This document shows positions 40,590 to 48,111 of a DNA stretch of 48,111 nucleotides, one piece after another; position 1 is the stretch's first letter; the number at the start of each line of letters is the position of its first letter. The stretch lies in NCBI GenBank assembly GCA_025362495.1, contig JANYGI010000168.1, forward strand, positions 1 through 48,111, given 5' to 3'. The translations under genes were made by a program, and so were the position numbers. The stretch is from Byssovorax sp. (GTDB lineage Bacteria; Myxococcota_A; Polyangia; Polyangiales; Polyangiaceae). A model generated the notes under the pieces. It saw only the letters and a list, made by a program, of their open reading frames with translations. It did no database searches and was not told the origin of the DNA.

Positions 40590-42128
40590 ATGCCTGATGG
40601 CTCGATACGAGGCAATCCCGTGAGCCCAGCGGCGTCGACCGAGCGAGGAGAACGAGCAACGGCCGCGCAGCCGAGCCTGCCGAGCTTGCAAGCGCGGCTG
40701 CGGCTGGCCGTCGTCGGCGCGGCGCTGCTGTTTCTGCTCCACGCAGCTTCGCTCGGCGCCCTGACGCGGTTCCTGGGCAAGGACGCGCAGTATCTCAAAG
40801 AGGCCATCGAGAGCGCGCTCGTGACCAAGAACATCGAGCTCGACCTCATCCGCTATGACCGGGCCACCGAGGAGACGGACGGACAGGCTCGCTCCGCGCG
40901 CTCGGACGCCATCGCGGCCAAGCTGCGAGACGATCTCACCAGCGCGCGGCGGTACATCAACACGCCCGACGAGGAGCAGCTCGTCGACGAGGTCGGGCGC
41001 CTCCTCGACGATTATCTCGTCGCCCAGCAAGCAGCGCGCGCGCGAGGCCTCGAGAGCGGACAGATCCGCAGCCAGCTCGCGCCCGCGTTCGCGGCGACGC
41101 TCGCGGCGACCGAGCGCCTCGTCGACCTCAACGTCGACCAGGCCAACGCGCTTCTTCAGCAGGCCACAGACTCGTACCGGATCGCCATTTTCCTCGCCGT
41201 CGCCGTCGCGATCATCTTCGCGCTCGGCCTCGGCGTCGCGCTCCTCGGCTTCGATCGCTGGGTCCGCCGCCCGCTCGGCGCTGCGGCGTCGGCGATCGCC
41301 CGCTTCGGCGGCGGCGATCGCGCCTCCCGCGCCGACGAGACCGGCCCGATCGAGGTCCGCCGGATCGCCGAGACGTTCAACGACATGGCCGCGACGCTCG
41401 CGCGGCAGGACAACGATCGCATCGCCTTCATCGGCGGCGTGGCCCACGATCTCCGCGGCCCGGTGACGGCCATCCAGATGGCCAACGCGCTGCTCGATCC
41501 CGCTGGCCCGCTGCAAGGCGCGCGCGCTGACGAGAACCGGGCGATCCTCCTGCGCCAGACGGCGCGGCTCGAGCGGATGATCGGGGACTTCCTCGACGCC
41601 GTGCGGATCCACGCCGGCCACCTCGAGATCCGATCGACGCCCCTCGATCTCGTGGCGATCGTGCGCGACGCGGTCGAGCAGTACCGGCCGTTCGTCTCGG
41701 ACCGCGACATCGAGCCATCGCTCCCCGCCGGCCCCGTCATGATCGCGGGCGACGCCATGCGCCTCGGTCAGGTGCTGACGAACCTCCTCAGCAACGCGGT
41801 GAAGTACTCGCCCGCCGGCGGAGCGATCAAGATCTCGCTCGAGTCCGCGGGCGAAGAGGCGATCGTGGCGGTCACCGATCAGGGCATCGGCATCCAGCAC
41901 GCGGAGCGCGATCACATCTTCGAGCCCTTCCGCCGCACCGGCGCGTCCCGCGAGCTGGTGCCCGGCGTCGGCCTCGGCCTGTCGATCGCGAAGCGCATCA
42001 TCGAGGCCCACGGCGGCCGCATCGAGGTGATCAGCACCCCGGGCCGCGGCTCGACCTTCCGCGTCCACCTGCCAATCGCAGACCGCACCGCGACCGACGG
42101 GGAGCGGTCAACGCGTACTGGCTGCTGA
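40590..42128 (+). CDS. Transmembrane sensor histidine kinase (HAMP)
   Basis: 512 residues from ATG 40590; longer in-frame starts overlap the divergent regulator gene. Membrane segments at about 38-59 and 197-220 enclose a helical periplasmic sensor of about 135 residues. A HAMP domain (about 222-272) leads to the H-box FIGGVAHDLRGPVTAI with His286. The ATPase domain has LTNLLSNAVKYSPAGG (N-box), TDQGIGI (G1), FEPFRRTGAS (F-box) and GVGLGLSIAK (G2). The sensor looks like a four-helix-bundle type with many charged helices. It is divergent from the single-domain regulator. Confidence 0.92.
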   Translation: MPDGSIRGNPVSPAASTERGERATAAQPSLPSLQARLRLAVVGAALLFLLHAASLGALTRFLGKDAQYLKEAIESALVTKNIELDLIRYDRATEETDGQARSARSDAIAAKLRDDLTSARRYINTPDEEQLVDEVGRLLDDYLVAQQAARARGLESGQIRSQLAPAFAATLAATERLVDLNVDQANALLQQATDSYRIAIFLAVAVAIIFALGLGVALLGFDRWVRRPLGAAASAIARFGGGDRASRADETGPIEVRRIAETFNDMAATLARQDNDRIAFIGGVAHDLRGPVTAIQMANALLDPAGPLQGARADENRAILLRQTARLERMIGDFLDAVRIHAGHLEIRSTPLDLVAIVRDAVEQYRPFVSDRDIEPSLPAGPVMIAGDAMRLGQVLTNLLSNAVKYSPAGGAIKISLESAGEEAIVAVTDQGIGIQHAERDHIFEPFRRTGASRELVPGVGLGLSIAKRIIEAHGGRIEVISTPGRGSTFRVHLPIADRTATDGERSTRTGC

Positions 42129-42181
42129 CCGCTCTCTGTCGGTCGCGGTGCGGATGGTCGGAGGGGTACGGGCGGCTCGAG

Positions 42182-43108
42182 CTAAGCGCCGTGCTTGAGG
42201 AGCACGCGATTTCTACCGCTGCGCTTCGCCTGGTAGAGCGCCTCGTCGGCGCCGGCGATGAGCTGCGTCGCGTTCTCCACCGGGATCTCCGGGTGAGCCG
42301 CGACGCCGACGCTGATCGTGACCGGCATCCGCGTGCCCTCGTGGTCGAACGCGGCCTGCTCCACCATCACCCGCAGGCGCTCGCCGAGGATGCCCGCGTG
42401 CGAGAGCGAGACGCCGCGGCAGACGACGCAGAACTCTTCGCCGCCGTAGCGGGCGAACACGTCCTCGATCCGGAGCGTGGCGATGGAGAGCTTGGAGATC
42501 TTCACGAGCACCGTGTCGCCCGCGACGTGGCCCCACGTGTCGTTGACGCGCTTGAAGTGATCGACGTCGAACATCACCAGCGAGAGCGCGGCGCGGTGCC
42601 GGCGGGCGTAGGCGATCTCGGTCTCGAGGTAGTCGAGCAGGTGCTTGCGGTTGAAGGCGCCCGTCAGCGGATCGCGCAGGGCCGCGTCGTACATCTGCTG
42701 CTGGAAGTTCTCGTCGAGCTGATCGCTGTACGTGAACTTGAGGATCGTGGTCGACCCGAGGCGGATCTTGTCGCCGTCGGCGAGGGGCTGCTGGGTCACG
42801 GCCTCGCCGTTGACGAGCGTGCCGTTGGCGCTCTGCAGATCTTCGATGCGGACCTGGCCGCCCGTCTGGACCAGGCGAGCGTGCCGCCGCGAGATGCCGT
42901 CGTCGTTGAGGCGGATGGTCGCGTTCTGCCCGCGACCGAGGAACGTCTCACCCTCTTCGAGGTTGTACGTCTTGCCGACGTTCGACCCCGCGAGCACCAG
43001 CAGAACAGCGCGGTTGCGCTGGGTCCGACTCGCCAGCTCTTGTTGCAGCTCGGCGAGGCTGGAGACCTTGGTGCACTCCATGTCGTCGTCGGGCAGAGGG
43101 GATGTCAT
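42182..43108 (-). CDS. FHA-GGDEF diguanylate cyclase
   Basis: 308 residues from ATG 43108; a TTG at 43117 is an alternative. The FHA domain (about 35-125) is canonical: LGRG, SRRHARL and SANGTLVNG. The GGDEF domain (about 140-305) has DPLTGAFNRKHL, FDVDHFKRVND and the active-site GGEEF (222-226). An intact inhibitory site RIED (213-216) lies five residues before it, so the enzyme should be product-inhibited. It would make cyclic di-GMP in the cytoplasm, with activity or location controlled by binding a phosphothreonine protein. There is no membrane segment. Confidence 0.93.
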   Translation of the reverse strand: MTSPLPDDDMECTKVSSLAELQQELASRTQRNRAVLLVLAGSNVGKTYNLEEGETFLGRGQNATIRLNDDGISRRHARLVQTGGQVRIEDLQSANGTLVNGEAVTQQPLADGDKIRLGSTTILKFTYSDQLDENFQQQMYDAALRDPLTGAFNRKHLLDYLETEIAYARRHRAALSLVMFDVDHFKRVNDTWGHVAGDTVLVKISKLSIATLRIEDVFARYGGEEFCVVCRGVSLSHAGILGERLRVMVEQAAFDHEGTRMPVTISVGVAAHPEIPVENATQLIAGADEALYQAKRSGRNRVLLKHGA

Positions 43109-43222
43109 GGCGCTCAACCAGCAATCTAGCGTGAACGAAGGATTTGGGTCTCGTCAAAAGCGCGCCCGCCACGAAGAGATCGCGCCGATCTGGCGCGGAG
43201 AGCACGAAATGGGAAGACCGCG

Positions 43223-43891
43223 TCAGGCCGCCTTGCCGAGCGGGACGACGATCTGCTCGACGACGATCTCGAAGCCATCTTTTCCCTTGCGGACCTCGAG
43301 CAGGGTGGCATCCGCGTGCGCGGCGCTGCGGCCGGCCGACGGCGCCTCGCCCACCGATCCGACGTTGATGATCCGCACACCGGACACGGTGCGATCGAAG
43401 GGGACGTGCGAGCCGCCGCAGATCACCAGATCCGCGGGATCGTCACCGAGGAGCGCGGAGAGCTCCTCGTCGCTCATGTCGTGCGAGAACGGCTCGAGCG
43501 GGTCGGCGGGCGAGCCGTGGACGAGGACGAGCTCGCCGCCGTCATCGAGGGGCAGGCGGTAGGTGGCGGGCAGGCGAGCCAGGCGCGCGAGGATCAGCTC
43601 GCCCAGCTCGGTGCGCACCGCGACCACGCGATCGAGCCGCGCTTTCTCGTGATCGCTGCGCGGGTGGACGTTGCCGACGTCGAGGGTGGAGAGGGCGCGA
43701 TCGCCGACGCCTTGCACGCAGATCGCGCCGGCCTGGGTGAGGCGCCGCCAGGTCTCGAGGGGCGCTGGGCCTGGGAAGCAAAGGTCGCCCGCGACGAGGA
43801 GGTGGGTGTAGCCGCGGCGCTCCGCGGTGGCCAGAACGGCCGCCAGAGCGTCGGCGTTGCCGTGAATATCCGAGATACAGAGGATCCGCAC
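43223..43891 (-). CDS. Calcineurin-like metallophosphoesterase (YfcE/MJ0936-like)
   Basis: 222 residues from GTG 43891 (RILCISDIHGNADAL), with CGGAG just upstream. Metal motifs are DIHGN, VAGDLCFPG and LVHGSPAD. Two positions differ from the usual pattern: the GNHD-type motif reads GVGDRAL, and the GHTH motif reads GGSHVPF. The protein could still bind two metals through the remaining residues, but activity may be altered. Relatives are cytoplasmic phosphodiesterases of broad specificity. An in-frame TTG at 43927 would add 12 Arg-rich residues. Confidence 0.85.
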   Translation of the reverse strand: MRILCISDIHGNADALAAVLATAERRGYTHLLVAGDLCFPGPAPLETWRRLTQAGAICVQGVGDRALSTLDVGNVHPRSDHEKARLDRVVAVRTELGELILARLARLPATYRLPLDDGGELVLVHGSPADPLEPFSHDMSDEELSALLGDDPADLVICGGSHVPFDRTVSGVRIINVGSVGEAPSAGRSAAHADATLLEVRKGKDGFEIVVEQIVVPLGKAA

Positions 43892-44019
43892 GCTCCGAGC
43901 ATATTCGCGCCTCGGGCCGCGCGCCAAGGGTCCGCGCGACCCGACCGAAGTCTCAGGTGTGGCTCGAAGAACGCGCGTGCTCCTCGACGCGAGATTCGCT
44001 GCTAGCGTTCCGCGCCGTC

Positions 44020-47000
44020 ATGCAGCGACGAACTCGCATCGCGGCCCTCGCGCAGTCGATCGATCCCGAACGAGCGACCACGGCCGCGGCCCGGCTCGCC
44101 CCCAAGCTGCCGCGCGGATCGACGGCCCACGCGGTCGCCGTTCTGCTCTCGGCGGCGTACCCCGCGCTCGCGCCGGCGCTCGAGGCCTCACCGGAGATCG
44201 CCCGCGCGCTCGTCGACGACGGTACCCTCGCCGCGCGCGATCGCGCCGGCCTCGCCATGCGCATCGGCGCGCGCGTCGGCGATCTCGACGACGTCGATCA
44301 CGTGCGGCGCGAGCTGCGGCGCGCGGCCCGCGACGAGCGGATCCGCATCGCGCTCCGCGAGCTCTTGCCGCCGGCCCTCGGCGGCGCCGACGTCGACGTC
44401 ACGGCGCGCGAGCTCTCGGCCCTCGCCGACGTGACGATGGAGATCGCGCTCGCCGAGGCGACGCAGGCGACGACGGCCCGCTTCGGCCCGCCGCTGACGT
44501 CGAGCGGCGCGCCGGCCCGCTTCGTGATCCTCGGCATGGGCAAGCTCGGCGGCGAAGAGCTCAACGCCGGCTCGGACATCGATCTCATCTACTTCTACGA
44601 CACCGACGACGGCGCCGCGTCGGGCGGCACCGGCGGGCCGATCACGCTCCACGATTACTGGACCCGCGTGGCGCGGAGGCTCACCGCGACGCTCGAAGAG
44701 GTGACGGAGGACGGCTTCGTCTGGCGCGTCGATCTGCGCCTGCGCCCGGAGGGACGCAGCGGCCCGCTGGTGAACTCGCTCGCCGCGACGGAGCGCTACT
44801 ACGAGGACTTCGGTCGGCTGTGGGAGCGCGCGGCGCTCCTGCGCGCGCGCCCGTCGGCCGGCGATCTGGCCTTCGGCGACGAGCTGCTGGCGATGCTCTC
44901 GCCCTTCATCTGGCGGCGCCGCGTCGATCCGCGCGTCGCCGGCGAGATGATCCAGCTCGCGCAGCGCTCGCGCTCCGAGCTCTCCACGCACGCCGATCGC
45001 GACCTCAAGCTCGGCCCCGGCGGGATCCGCGAGGCCGAGTTCTTCGTGCAGGCGCTCCAGCTCGTGTGGGGCGGGAAAGAGCCGCGGGTCCGCGCGCGCA
45101 ACACGCTCGACGGCCTGCGTCGCCTGCGCGCCAAGGGCTTCGTCACCGATCGCGAGGCGCAGGAGATCGCGCTCGGCTACATCGCGCTCCGCCGCGCCGA
45201 GCACGCCGTGCAGGTGGCGAGCGGGATCCAGACCCACGAGCGCCCCGCGGAGTCCGCCGCGCGGACGCGGCTCGCGCGCGCCCTCGGCTTCGCCACGCCC
45301 GAGGCCTTCGAGGCCGACATCGCCGAGCACATGGCCCGCATCTCGGCGCGCTTCCTCTCGCTCTTGCCCGAGGGCGCGGCGAGCTCGTCGCGCTTCCCGT
45401 CGGTGCTCGCCGCGCTCGAGCGCAGCAACGCCGACGCCTTCATCGAGGCCCTCGCGCGCGCCGCCGGTGCCATCCCCGACGGCGCCCCGCCGGGCGCGCC
45501 CGTGCCCGATCGCTGGGCCGACACCGCGCGCGATCTGCTCGAGCTCGCGCGCCACCCCGATGCGCTCCTCGGAGCGCGCAGCCGCGAGTCGTTCCCGGGC
45601 CTCGGCGAGACGATCATCGAGGCGGTGCTCGACGCCGCCGATCCCGAGCAGGCCGCGCGCTACCTCCGGGTGTTCTTCGCGCGCGTGCGGCACCTCGGCG
45701 TGTACACCAAGCTCCTCGGCGACGATCCTCGCGCGGTGCGCCGCCTGGTCGAGGCCTTCGGCGCCAGCGCCTTCATCGGCGACGCGCTCGCCAACAACCC
45801 CGAGCTCGGCGACGCGCTCCTCTTCGCGCAGCGCGCGCCCACGCCGTCCGAGGCCCGCACCGAGGTGCGCGAGGCGATCAAGACCGAGGCCGCGCTCGCC
45901 GACGGCGGCGACGAGGAAGAGCCCGAGGACCCGTTCGTGACGGCGCTCCGCCGCGCCAAATCGCGGGTGACGATCGAGGTCGGCCTCGCCGATCTCGCCA
46001 GCGAGATCGACACCCGCGAGGCCACCGCGACGCTCTCGGCGCTGGCCGACGCCTCGCTCGACGCCGCGGTGCGCTTCGCGCTCGAAACGTCGGAAAACGA
46101 AGCCCCGCGTGGCCTCGCCGTCCTGGCGATGGGCAAGCTCGGCGGCGGCGAGATCGGCTACGGCTCGGACCTCGACGTGCTCTTCCTGTTCGATCCGGCC
46201 GCGGCCCCCGCGGGCAAGGATCCCGACACCTACTTCGCGCGCGCGGCCCGCCGGATCATCCGCTTGATCAGCGCGTCGCACGCCGCCGGCCCGGGCTACG
46301 AGCTCGACACGCGCCTCCGCCCCTCCGGCAGCCAGGGCCTCCTCGTGACCTCGCTCGAGGCCTTCGCGCGCTACCACGGCTACGGCGTCGGCAACGCCGC
46401 TACGCCTGGAAAACAAGGCGAATCCGCCGACCTCACGCCGCACGTGCGCGCCGCCGCGTGGGAGCGCCTCGCACTCTTGCGCGCGCGCGCCTGCGCCGGC
46501 GACGTGGCCCTCGGCGCCGAGGCCATCCGCATCGCCGAGATCGCCGCCTACGAGAGCCCCACCGATCCGCGCACCGTGGCCGAGGAGATCCACCGCCTCC
46601 GCGCGCGGATGGAGCGCGAGAACTCGCAGGAGCGCCGCGGCCGCTACGATCTCAAGCTCGGCCGCGGGGGGCTCGTCGACATCGAGTTCGCGGTGCAGAT
46701 CCTCCAGCTGAAGCACGGGCGCGATCCCCGCGTGCGCACGCCGGAGACGGGGGTCGCCATCCGCGCGCTCGAGACCACAGGCCACCTCGCCCCCGAGCAC
46801 GCCGAGTCCCTGCGCGACGGCTATGCCTTCCTCCGCAAGCTGGAGCAGCGCATTCGCATCCTCCACGGCGCGGCGGCGCAGCTCCTCGAGGAGAACGCGC
46901 CTGGCCTCTACCCCCTCGCCCGCCGGATGGGCCTGCGCGACCGCCGCGGGAGCGAGGCCGGCGCCGAGCTGGTGGCGCGGTATCTGGCCGTCACCGAGCG

Positions 47001-47088
47001 GGTCCGCGCCACCTACGAAGCCATCCTCACGTCCGAGATGAGCGGCTCGCCCGTGGTCCTCCTCGCCTCGCTTCGTGAAGAAGCGTGA
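44020..47088 (+). CDS. glnE: Bifunctional glutamine synthetase adenylyltransferase/adenylyl-removing enzyme
   Basis: 1022 residues, slightly longer than the usual 940-1000. It has two nucleotidyltransferase domains: the N-terminal (adenylyl-removing) with GMGKLGGEELNAGSDIDL (GSDID at 184-188), and the C-terminal (adenylyl-transfer) with AMGKLGGGEIGYGSDLDVLF (GSDLD at 715-719). Each is followed by a helical PII-uridylyl-transferase-like domain (KLGPGGIREAEFFVQALQL and KLGRGGLVDIEFAVQILQL). It switches glutamine synthetase off and on by adenylylating a Tyr, in response to nitrogen status. No glnA or glnB is in the window. ATG 44020 is chosen over 43957, which lies upstream of the conserved region. 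Confidence 0.95.
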   Translation: MQRRTRIAALAQSIDPERATTAAARLAPKLPRGSTAHAVAVLLSAAYPALAPALEASPEIARALVDDGTLAARDRAGLAMRIGARVGDLDDVDHVRRELRRAARDERIRIALRELLPPALGGADVDVTARELSALADVTMEIALAEATQATTARFGPPLTSSGAPARFVILGMGKLGGEELNAGSDIDLIYFYDTDDGAASGGTGGPITLHDYWTRVARRLTATLEEVTEDGFVWRVDLRLRPEGRSGPLVNSLAATERYYEDFGRLWERAALLRARPSAGDLAFGDELLAMLSPFIWRRRVDPRVAGEMIQLAQRSRSELSTHADRDLKLGPGGIREAEFFVQALQLVWGGKEPRVRARNTLDGLRRLRAKGFVTDREAQEIALGYIALRRAEHAVQVASGIQTHERPAESAARTRLARALGFATPEAFEADIAEHMARISARFLSLLPEGAASSSRFPSVLAALERSNADAFIEALARAAGAIPDGAPPGAPVPDRWADTARDLLELARHPDALLGARSRESFPGLGETIIEAVLDAADPEQAARYLRVFFARVRHLGVYTKLLGDDPRAVRRLVEAFGASAFIGDALANNPELGDALLFAQRAPTPSEARTEVREAIKTEAALADGGDEEEPEDPFVTALRRAKSRVTIEVGLADLASEIDTREATATLSALADASLDAAVRFALETSENEAPRGLAVLAMGKLGGGEIGYGSDLDVLFLFDPAAAPAGKDPDTYFARAARRIIRLISASHAAGPGYELDTRLRPSGSQGLLVTSLEAFARYHGYGVGNAATPGKQGESADLTPHVRAAAWERLALLRARACAGDVALGAEAIRIAEIAAYESPTDPRTVAEEIHRLRARMERENSQERRGRYDLKLGRGGLVDIEFAVQILQLKHGRDPRVRTPETGVAIRALETTGHLAPEHAESLRDGYAFLRKLEQRIRILHGAAAQLLEENAPGLYPLARRMGLRDRRGSEAGAELVARYLAVTERVRATYEAILTSEMSGSPVVLLASLREEA

Positions 47089-47188
47089 GGGCTGTTCCCA
47101 CCGGCGAAGAATCGGCCTATCACCGCGCTCGAATTCGGGGGGCCGTGATTCGCGGCGCCCTGCCCCGCACAGATCCAAGGAGGACGAC

Positions 47189-47806
47189 ATGAAGGTTTAC
47201 GGACACCCGATGAGCACCTGCACCCGCAAGGTGCTGACGACCCTCGCCGAGAAGGGCCATGAAGCCGAGTTCGTGATGGTCGACATCATGAAGGGAGAGC
47301 AGAAGCTCCCCGCGGCGATCGCTCGCCAGCCCTTCGGCGTCGTCCCCGCGCTCGACGATGATGGCTTCGTGCTCTACGAGTCGCGCGCCATCATGCGCTA
47401 CCTGGACGAGAAGCTCTCGGGCCCGAAGCTCAGCGCCCCCGAGCCGAAGGACCGCGCCGTGATGGAGCAGTGGATCAGCGTCGAGCAGTCGTACATGTCC
47501 CCCAAGGCGATGGTCGTCGTCATGAACAACATGTTCGGCCCGATGATGGGCAAGACGCCCGACACCGACGCCGTCGCCAAGGCCACCGAGAGCCTCAACA
47601 CGACGTTCGACATCACCGAGACGCACCTCGCCCACCACGACTTCCTCGGCGGCAAGGCCTTCTCGCTCGCCGACATCGACTGGATGCCCTACGTGCAGTA
47701 CCTCTTCGGCGCCAAGGCCGGTAACCTGATCACCGAGCGCAAGCACCTCGGCGCCTGGTGGCAGCGCGTCAGCACGCGGCCTTCCTGGGTCAAGGTCTCT
47801 GCCTGA
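47189..47806 (+). CDS. Glutathione S-transferase family protein
   Basis: 205 residues with an excellent ribosome binding site (AAGGAGG at 47177-47183). The N-terminal thioredoxin-like domain begins MKVYGHPMSTCTRKVLTTL, with a possible Ser/Cys active site, and has the cis-Pro segment FGVVPALDDDGFVLYESRAI. The C-terminal helical domain includes GGKAFSLADIDWMPYVQYLF. It is closest in layout to phi-type GSTs. It probably conjugates or reduces with glutathione in the cytoplasm. There are 100 bases between it and glnE, so it probably has its own promoter. Confidence 0.92.
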   Translation: MKVYGHPMSTCTRKVLTTLAEKGHEAEFVMVDIMKGEQKLPAAIARQPFGVVPALDDDGFVLYESRAIMRYLDEKLSGPKLSAPEPKDRAVMEQWISVEQSYMSPKAMVVVMNNMFGPMMGKTPDTDAVAKATESLNTTFDITETHLAHHDFLGGKAFSLADIDWMPYVQYLFGAKAGNLITERKHLGAWWQRVSTRPSWVKVSA

Positions 47807-47879
47807 CAGGCACTCTCGCGGGCCCGCGCCGGATCGATGCGTGGGTGCCGCGAGCCGGCGAGATCCGGAATTTCAACGC

Positions 47880-47970
47880 AAAGGCGCGGAGACGCAGAGA
47901 CGCAGTCGGAAGAGAGGAGAGGTTGGGGGTTGGAACCCGATCTCTCCCCTCCGCTCTTTTCTCCGCCTTT
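47880..47970. repeat. Imperfect inverted-repeat element beside the intron end
   Basis: AAAGGCGCGGAGA (47880-47892) and TCTCCGCCTTT (47960-47970) are complementary apart from a two-base difference. A short direct GAGACGCAG repeat follows the left arm. The element ends four bases before the inferred 3' splice point of the group II intron. Confidence 0.5.
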
Positions 47971-47973
47971 CTG

Positions 47974-48111
47974 GTCCCGGTAGGGACGGCCCTTTCGGGC
48001 CGCCCCCCGGACAGAACCCGGCGAGCGGATTTCCCGCACCGGGCTCCCACCTCGGGTCTACGGGCCAGCTCGCGGAAGAGAGGGCCACGGATGTTGGATC
48101 CGGGATAGCGG
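47974..48111 (-). mobile_element. 3' end of a group II intron (domains V and VI)
   Basis: Read on the minus strand, 48046 to 48014 forms a domain V-like hairpin: it opens GAGCCCGG, pairs with CCGGGTTC, has a GAAA tetraloop and a short bulge on the 3' side. This is followed by a domain VI-like hairpin (48010-47976) with a GAAA loop and a probable bulged branch-point A at 47981. Seven bases later the intron would end in AC at 47974. The intron continues beyond the right edge of the window. A minus-strand stop at 48060-48058 ends a reading PLSRIQHPWPSLPRAGP, which may be the end of its maturase, but this is weak. Part only; the exact 3' exon junction is inferred. Confidence 0.65.

Noticed and set aside
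43959-47078. A 1039-residue plus-strand frame offset from glnE
   Set aside because: Almost only Arg, Ala, Pro and His residues, an effect of GC-rich codon positions; no domain is recognisable.
44188-47190. A 1000-residue open reading frame on the minus strand
   Set aside because: It is the antisense shadow of glnE. The composition is Arg/Glu/Leu-biased without motifs, while the plus frame has two complete GlnE domain sets.
47689-48108. Short proteins read across 47.7-48.1 kb on both strands
   Set aside because: They cross group II intron RNA structure and an inverted repeat; their apparent peptides are by-products of the hairpins.
1-48111. CRISPR array, tRNA, rRNA, defence island, prophage or biosynthetic cluster
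   Set aside because: I looked for regularly spaced repeats, cloverleaf ends, Cas, restriction, toxin-antitoxin, capsid and megasynthase motifs and saw none.

Overview
The window looks like chromosomal DNA from a myxobacterium of the Polyangiales/Sorangiineae type. This is inferred from gene content and not from any marker gene: very high GC, many small lipoproteins including Cys-rich ones, several FHA-domain proteins, a PP2C phosphatase, many sensor kinases, and a membrane-anchored ECF sigma factor. I see no rRNA, tRNA, CRISPR array, PKS/NRPS cluster, transposase or prophage genes. I annotate 41 protein-coding genes plus regulatory and repeat features.

Layout. 1-4.3 kb: an ECF sigma factor with a C-terminal membrane segment, overlapping a short run of exported or unknown genes, then a convergent pair of Cys-rich lipoproteins. 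4.4-13.7 kb: a signalling block with a GAF histidine kinase, a convergent three-PAS hybrid kinase, an oxidoreductase, a 1024-residue GAF/PAS kinase and an overlapping Rcp1-like response regulator, closed by a strong bidirectional hairpin terminator. 13.9-18 kb: a tiny Lys/Glu-rich lipoprotein, a WYL regulator with a nearby palindrome, and two translationally coupled FHA-TM-trypsin proteins. 18.1-20.4 kb: a membrane protein fused to an alpha/beta hydrolase. 20.5-24.5 kb: a five-gene operon of exported proteins (di-heme oxidoreductase, imelysin, P460-like cytochrome, outer-membrane barrel, mini-cytochrome) behind a consensus promoter overlapped by a Fur-box-like sequence. 24.5-27.8 kb: a tail-anchored PP2C phosphatase and a triple zinc-ribbon/double-FHA protein. 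28-35.8 kb: a barrel protein, an acidic protein, a TPR lipoprotein, threonine aldolase, a HEAT-repeat protein and two lipoproteins. 36.5-43.9 kb: a coiled-coil kinase with an FtsX/MacB-type permease, a divergent response regulator/kinase pair, an FHA-GGDEF diguanylate cyclase and a phosphoesterase. 44-48 kb: glnE, a glutathione S-transferase and, at the right edge, the 3' end of a group II intron on the minus strand.

How they fit together. Two themes dominate. The first is signal transduction: five histidine kinases, two free receivers, one hybrid receiver, one c-di-GMP enzyme, one PP2C phosphatase and four FHA proteins, but no Ser/Thr kinase inside the window. The second is a probable iron-responsive, heme-rich exported system at 20.5-24.5 kb. 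I consider that operon, and the FHA-protease pair next to it, the best candidates for under-described biology. All functional statements rest on motifs and gene order read by eye; no database search was run.
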